The position numbers and the translations under genes are program-made. A stretch of 9,132 bases of DNA from Flavobacteriales bacterium. Lineage in GTDB: Bacteria > Bacteroidota > Bacteroidia > Flavobacteriales > Flavobacteriaceae. Where the stretch lies: the NCBI GenBank assembly GCA_027033875.1, contig JALVKK010000227.1, forward strand, positions 1 to 9,132. The letters run 5' to 3'. Below, piece by piece: positions 5,977 to 9,132 of this stretch. The notes under the pieces were generated by a model. It was not told the origin of the DNA and searched no databases. It worked only from the letters and a program-made list of their open reading frames with translations. Position 1 is the first letter of the stretch. Each line of letters starts with the position of its first letter.

Positions 5977-7572
5977 ATGAAACGTTCAGTTATTATATTG
6001 TCGTTTTTATTAACGACTATGGCTTTTTCGCAAAGCGTTAATGTCAATATTACGGAAAGTAATGTTTACAAATTAAGTACTTCCAGAGTTCAAAATGACT
6101 TTATTTTGCCTGACAACAAAGGTGGCTTTATCACCGTCAGTTCCAAACGAAGCGGTTTTTTGGTAAATCCTATGGTTGCCGAAGCCTATATGACTTACTA
6201 TGACAAGAATTTTAATATCAAAAAAAATAAAACGCTCAAACTTAATAAAGGAAGTATTAAAGGTAATATTAAAGGAGCTTTTATTGACAACAATCATTTG
6301 TATTTAATCAATCTTGAACAAAATTTTCGCAACAAATATTATAGCTTTAAAGTAATAGACGAGGATATTAATTCGGGAAAAAGTACCAGTAAAGAATTTT
6401 TTCATCTTGATTTTATTTACTCCAAAAACGAAGTAAATTTATTTGTCAATCCCGGTTCATTGTATTATCAAAAGTTGCAATATTACAGTGACGTAAATTT
6501 TTTTAATCCGAAAATGTTTATCCGGTTTTCAAAAAATAAGAACTATTTTGCGATTGTATATCGTGATTTAAGCAACAAACCGGTAACATATCATATCCAT
6601 GTTTTTAATCGTAATTTTGAACAGATTTACAAACAAGAAATTACTGAAAAAATCCATTCCAAATTGTTTTTTATCAACAATTTGCAAGTTGATGATAAAG
6701 ATGGGAAAGTATTTTTAGCGGCTCAAACATTCAGAAGTAACCCATTGAATGAAAAGCGAATATTAAATAATGACATTACCCGTTATTTTACTATTTACCG
6801 AATAGATAATACAAGTGTTAAATCACATCGAATAAAGCCGAAAAAAATAATGGAAAAATTACAACTTGAGTTGAATAAAAACAGGCTTATTGTATATGGT
6901 TTTTATAGAAACAAGTTGCTTGAATTGAACAATATCGATGGTTTTTTCAGATTAGATTTATCAAAAGAATTAATACCGGAGCATCAATCTTATCGAAAGT
7001 TTGGCAAAAAATTGGTAACCATAGGTAACCAAACACATTATAAAAAAACCAAAAATCACACGATGCTTGTACGCAAAACATTAGTATTACCTAATGGTGA
7101 TATGATTGTCAATGCAGAAGATTTATATATTCCGCTGATGATGAAAAGCAGAAGGCGAGAAACTGTTATAAGAGAAATAGCCGGAGATTTGTTCAGTGTT
7201 AAAGTAGCTGCCAACGGTGATATTATCAGAGTAAAAAAGATTTATAAAAAACAATTTGTCAAACCGCGTTTGGCATTACATTCATTTTTCAGTACTTATC
7301 AAAACGGACAAGAATATCTTTTGTTTACCGATACGGTTTTGGAAAAATCTTCAAGCAACAAACCTTTTTATCAAGAAGGCAGTGAATTGAAAAATTTGAA
7401 TGCCGTAAAAATTTCGGATAGTGGTAATATAGAGAAACAGCTCATTCATAAACCCGAAAAAAATAAATTCGGTTTTATGCCGATTGAATGCACGATGATT
7501 GGACCCAAAACAGCCATAATTCCGGCAAAGGATCATATGTATATTAAGTTTTACAGAATAGATTTTCCATAA
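5977..7572 (+). CDS. Secreted protein of unknown function, possibly beta-propeller-like
   Basis: The 531-residue product starts with a clear signal peptide, MKRSVIILSF plus LLTTMAFSQ, with cleavage likely near residue 18 (AFS|Q). No lipobox Cys is present, so it should be soluble in the periplasm or exported. I do not recognise a named family. The mature part is rich in short strands that alternate with Gly/Asp/Asn turns, for example DNKGGFITV (46-54), DNNHLYLINL (104-113), DKDGKVFLA (240-248), LPNGDMIVNAE (371-381) and AANGDIIRVKK (411-421). This spacing suggests a beta-propeller or similar all-beta fold, which is an inference. It is strongly basic (many Lys, Asn), and no catalytic triad or metal motif is visible. 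There is no C-terminal sorting domain of the type IX system. It is probably translated from a transcript shared with the membrane protein upstream and ends before a strong terminator. Confidence 0.8.
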   Translation: MKRSVIILSFLLTTMAFSQSVNVNITESNVYKLSTSRVQNDFILPDNKGGFITVSSKRSGFLVNPMVAEAYMTYYDKNFNIKKNKTLKLNKGSIKGNIKGAFIDNNHLYLINLEQNFRNKYYSFKVIDEDINSGKSTSKEFFHLDFIYSKNEVNLFVNPGSLYYQKLQYYSDVNFFNPKMFIRFSKNKNYFAIVYRDLSNKPVTYHIHVFNRNFEQIYKQEITEKIHSKLFFINNLQVDDKDGKVFLAAQTFRSNPLNEKRILNNDITRYFTIYRIDNTSVKSHRIKPKKIMEKLQLELNKNRLIVYGFYRNKLLELNNIDGFFRLDLSKELIPEHQSYRKFGKKLVTIGNQTHYKKTKNHTMLVRKTLVLPNGDMIVNAEDLYIPLMMKSRRRETVIREIAGDLFSVKVAANGDIIRVKKIYKKQFVKPRLALHSFFSTYQNGQEYLLFTDTVLEKSSSNKPFYQEGSELKNLNAVKISDSGNIEKQLIHKPEKNKFGFMPIECTMIGPKTAIIPAKDHMYIKFYRIDFP

Positions 7573-7593
7573 CATTAGTTGTTTTTTCATAAA

Positions 7594-7632
7594 ATCACAA
7601 AGGGCGTCAATTTTATTGACGCCCTTTGTGAT
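7594..7632. terminator. Bidirectional terminator between convergent genes
   Basis: A perfect 17-bp stem pairs 7594-7610 with 7616-7632 around the 5-base loop TTTTA. The GC-rich core is GGGCGTC. It starts 22 bases after the stop of the secreted protein and ends 22 bases before the stop of citrate synthase, so it can serve both. The T tract is better on the minus strand (TTTT then ATG) than on the plus strand, where AAATAAAC follows. Confidence 0.85.
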
Positions 7633-7653
7633 AAATAAACAAAATAATATTTA

Positions 7654-8964
7654 TTATTTACTAATTCCAACCATTTCTTCCAACATATCGGTTGTGATTG
7701 ATTTTGGTCTTTCGATAGGATAGCCTAGCGCTCTGTCCCAAATAATATTGGACAATACACCAATAGAACGACCAATGGAGAACAATACGGTATAGAAATC
7801 ATATTCTTTGACACCGTAATGCCATTGTACGACACCTGATTGCGCATCGACATTGGGCCAAGGATTTTTGGCTTTACCGTGTTCTTTCAAAATATCCGGT
7901 ACAACTTGATATAATGCGTCAACGTATTTGAATAAAGGATCATCCGGAAGATGTTTTAAACAAAATTCTCTTTGAACTGTATATCTTGGGTCAGTTTTGC
8001 GCAATACGGCATGACCGTAGCCCGGAATGACTTGACCGCTATTTAGGGTATCCCAAACATATTTTTTCATTTCTTCTTTGCTGGGGACTTTGTCGCCCAT
8101 TTGTTCTTTTAAGCCTTGTAACCAACGCAAAACTTCCTGATTTGCCAATCCGTGTAAAGGACCGGCTAATCCGTTGATCATACCTGATACGGCATAATAA
8201 ACATCAGATAAAGAACTGGCTATCAAGTGTCCGGTGTGAGCGCTGACATTACCGCTTTCGTGGTCGGCGTGTATGATGAAATACATACGTGCGACATCGT
8301 CATAAGGTGCCTCTTTGCCCATCATATAGGCAAAATTAGCTCCCAAATCCAAAGTAGGATCCGGATAACGGTGTCCTTTTTCGGGGTGATAAAGTTTGTT
8401 GTAAATATAAGCCCCTATCAAGGGAATTTTGGCCAACAGGTTGGTAGCATCTTCATAAGTCGGGTCCCAATAATCCATCTTGCTGATACCATGACGGTAT
8501 TTTACATTGAACAATGATTCACGTTCCAAGCTCATAACGGCAGCTGATAATATTGCCATAGGGTGACTTTCGCTGGGGAATGAATCAACGACGTCCCAAA
8601 CATATTTGGGAATAATGCGACGATTGTTCATATCCATTATTAAGGCTTCTACCTGTTCTTGTGTCGGAATATCGCCGGTTAATAATAAATAATACAAACC
8701 TTCGACATAAGGCATTTCCGCACCTTCGGCTTTGGGCAGTTTTTCGAAAACTTCCGGCAAAGTATAACCTCTGTATCGAATACCTTCGTAAGGGTCTAAA
8801 TACGAAATATCCGTAATTAAACTTTTGATACCTCTCATTCCGCCGATAATTTGTCCGGCTTTTACTTGGTCAACGACAACATCGCCGAACTCTTTTGCCA
8901 ATCTTTTGGTTCTGGGGCGATGTTGTTCAATTTTATCGTATAATTTTTGCTTTAAGCACTTCAT
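7654..8964 (-). CDS. gltA: Citrate synthase, type I (Si), mitochondrial-like
   Basis: It condenses acetyl-CoA and oxaloacetate to citrate at the entry of the TCA cycle, in the cytosol. The 436-residue length equals that of mature mitochondrial enzymes, and the sequence follows them closely: IIGGMRGIKSL (39-49), HPMAILSAAV (134-143), HADHESGNVSAHT (232-244), NGLAGPLHGLANQEV (264-278), PGYGHAVLRKTDPRYT (314-329), GKAKNPWPNVDAQSG (363-377), RALGYPIERPKS (411-422). Catalytic residues are in register with pig citrate synthase: His271, His318 and Asp373 (pig 274, 320, 375). Substrate-binding His235, Arg327, Arg399 and Arg419 are also present. The type I enzymes are dimers and generally lack the NADH inhibition of the hexameric enterobacterial type. 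The start at 8964 gives the expected N-terminus with no transit peptide. It has its own -7 box and is convergent to the secreted-protein gene, so it appears monocistronic. Confidence 0.97.
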   Translation of the reverse strand: MKCLKQKLYDKIEQHRPRTKRLAKEFGDVVVDQVKAGQIIGGMRGIKSLITDISYLDPYEGIRYRGYTLPEVFEKLPKAEGAEMPYVEGLYYLLLTGDIPTQEQVEALIMDMNNRRIIPKYVWDVVDSFPSESHPMAILSAAVMSLERESLFNVKYRHGISKMDYWDPTYEDATNLLAKIPLIGAYIYNKLYHPEKGHRYPDPTLDLGANFAYMMGKEAPYDDVARMYFIIHADHESGNVSAHTGHLIASSLSDVYYAVSGMINGLAGPLHGLANQEVLRWLQGLKEQMGDKVPSKEEMKKYVWDTLNSGQVIPGYGHAVLRKTDPRYTVQREFCLKHLPDDPLFKYVDALYQVVPDILKEHGKAKNPWPNVDAQSGVVQWHYGVKEYDFYTVLFSIGRSIGVLSNIIWDRALGYPIERPKSITTDMLEEMVGISK

Positions 8965-8989
8965 AATATATAAGTTTTTAAATTGTTTT

Positions 8990-8997
8990 CAAAGATA
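8990..8997 (-). promoter_or_regulatory. Bacteroidota -7 promoter box for citrate synthase
   Basis: On the minus strand this reads TATCTTTG, an exact TAnnTTTG match 25 bases upstream of the start codon. A minus-strand TTGACC at 9010-9015 lies about 15 bases further upstream, shorter than the usual -33 to -7 spacing, so only the -7 part is convincing. Confidence 0.5.
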
Positions 8998-9103
8998 CGA
9001 ATATTTAAAGGTCAATTATTATAAATATTTCAATATTATAACAAAAATCATTTTCTATTACAAATATACCGTAATAAAAGTTACATTAATAATTATAATC
9101 AAA

Positions 9104-9132
9104 AAAAAATCCCGATTTCATCGGGATTTTTT
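9104..9132. terminator. Hairpin terminator at the right edge
   Basis: A perfect stem pairs 9104-9116 with 9120-9132 around a 3-base TTC loop. The core is ATCCCGAT/ATCGGGAT, flanked by A and T runs that make it usable in both directions. No rightward gene in the window ends before it, so it probably terminates a leftward gene that lies beyond the edge and insulates citrate synthase from it. The T tail may continue outside the window. Confidence 0.75.

Noticed and set aside
8227..8517. Open frame of 96 codons opposite citrate synthase
   Set aside because: It is antisense to one of the most conserved parts of citrate synthase; the codon pattern there is explained by the enzyme.
7654..8964. Eukaryotic contamination or recent transfer as the source of the mitochondrial-like citrate synthase
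   Set aside because: There is no intron or transit peptide, a Bacteroidota -7 box precedes it, base composition matches its neighbours, and this enzyme type is known in the phylum.

Overview
The window looks like ordinary chromosome from a low-GC member of the Bacteroidota, probably class Bacteroidia; the order is uncertain. Four things point there. Several spacers hold the phylum's sigma-A -7 box (TAnnTTTG). Start codons have no Shine-Dalgarno sequence. The gene families are typical of the phylum (DUF4294, an LEA type 2 lipoprotein, an M23 peptidase with a long C-terminal region). The citrate synthase is the mitochondrial-like type I enzyme known from bacteria of this phylum. I see no insertion sequence, integrase, phage gene, CRISPR array or obvious defence system.

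Layout. The left edge (1-96, +) holds the last 31 residues of an unidentified protein. A tRNA-Leu(CAA) gene follows (236-322, +) with its own promoter box and a terminator hairpin. Three leftward genes come next: an M23 peptidase (1518-3200), then a LEA-type lipoprotein (975-1430) and a YigZ/IMPACT protein (366-974). The last two abut stop-to-start. An 86-bp divergent spacer separates the M23 gene from four rightward genes: a DUF4294 protein (3287-4000), a DEDDh 3'-5' exonuclease with an ExoX-like C-terminus (4105-4923), a two-helix membrane protein with a DUF4230-like domain (5094-5918), and a 531-residue secreted protein of unknown function (5977-7572). An imperfect 8-bp tandem repeat fills the gap before the last of these. 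A perfect 17-bp hairpin (7594-7632) lies between that gene and a convergent citrate synthase gene (7654-8964, -). A second hairpin at the right edge probably ends a leftward gene outside the window.

How the genes relate. Most are single housekeeping or envelope genes rather than one pathway. M23 and the LEA lipoprotein are envelope proteins, YigZ is probably cytosolic, the exonuclease belongs to DNA metabolism and citrate synthase feeds the TCA cycle. The pair 5094-5918 and 5977-7572 may be one transcript, because the spacer between them has no recognisable promoter box. These two genes and the octamer repeat between them are the least explained part of the window. I found no convincing new multi-gene system.
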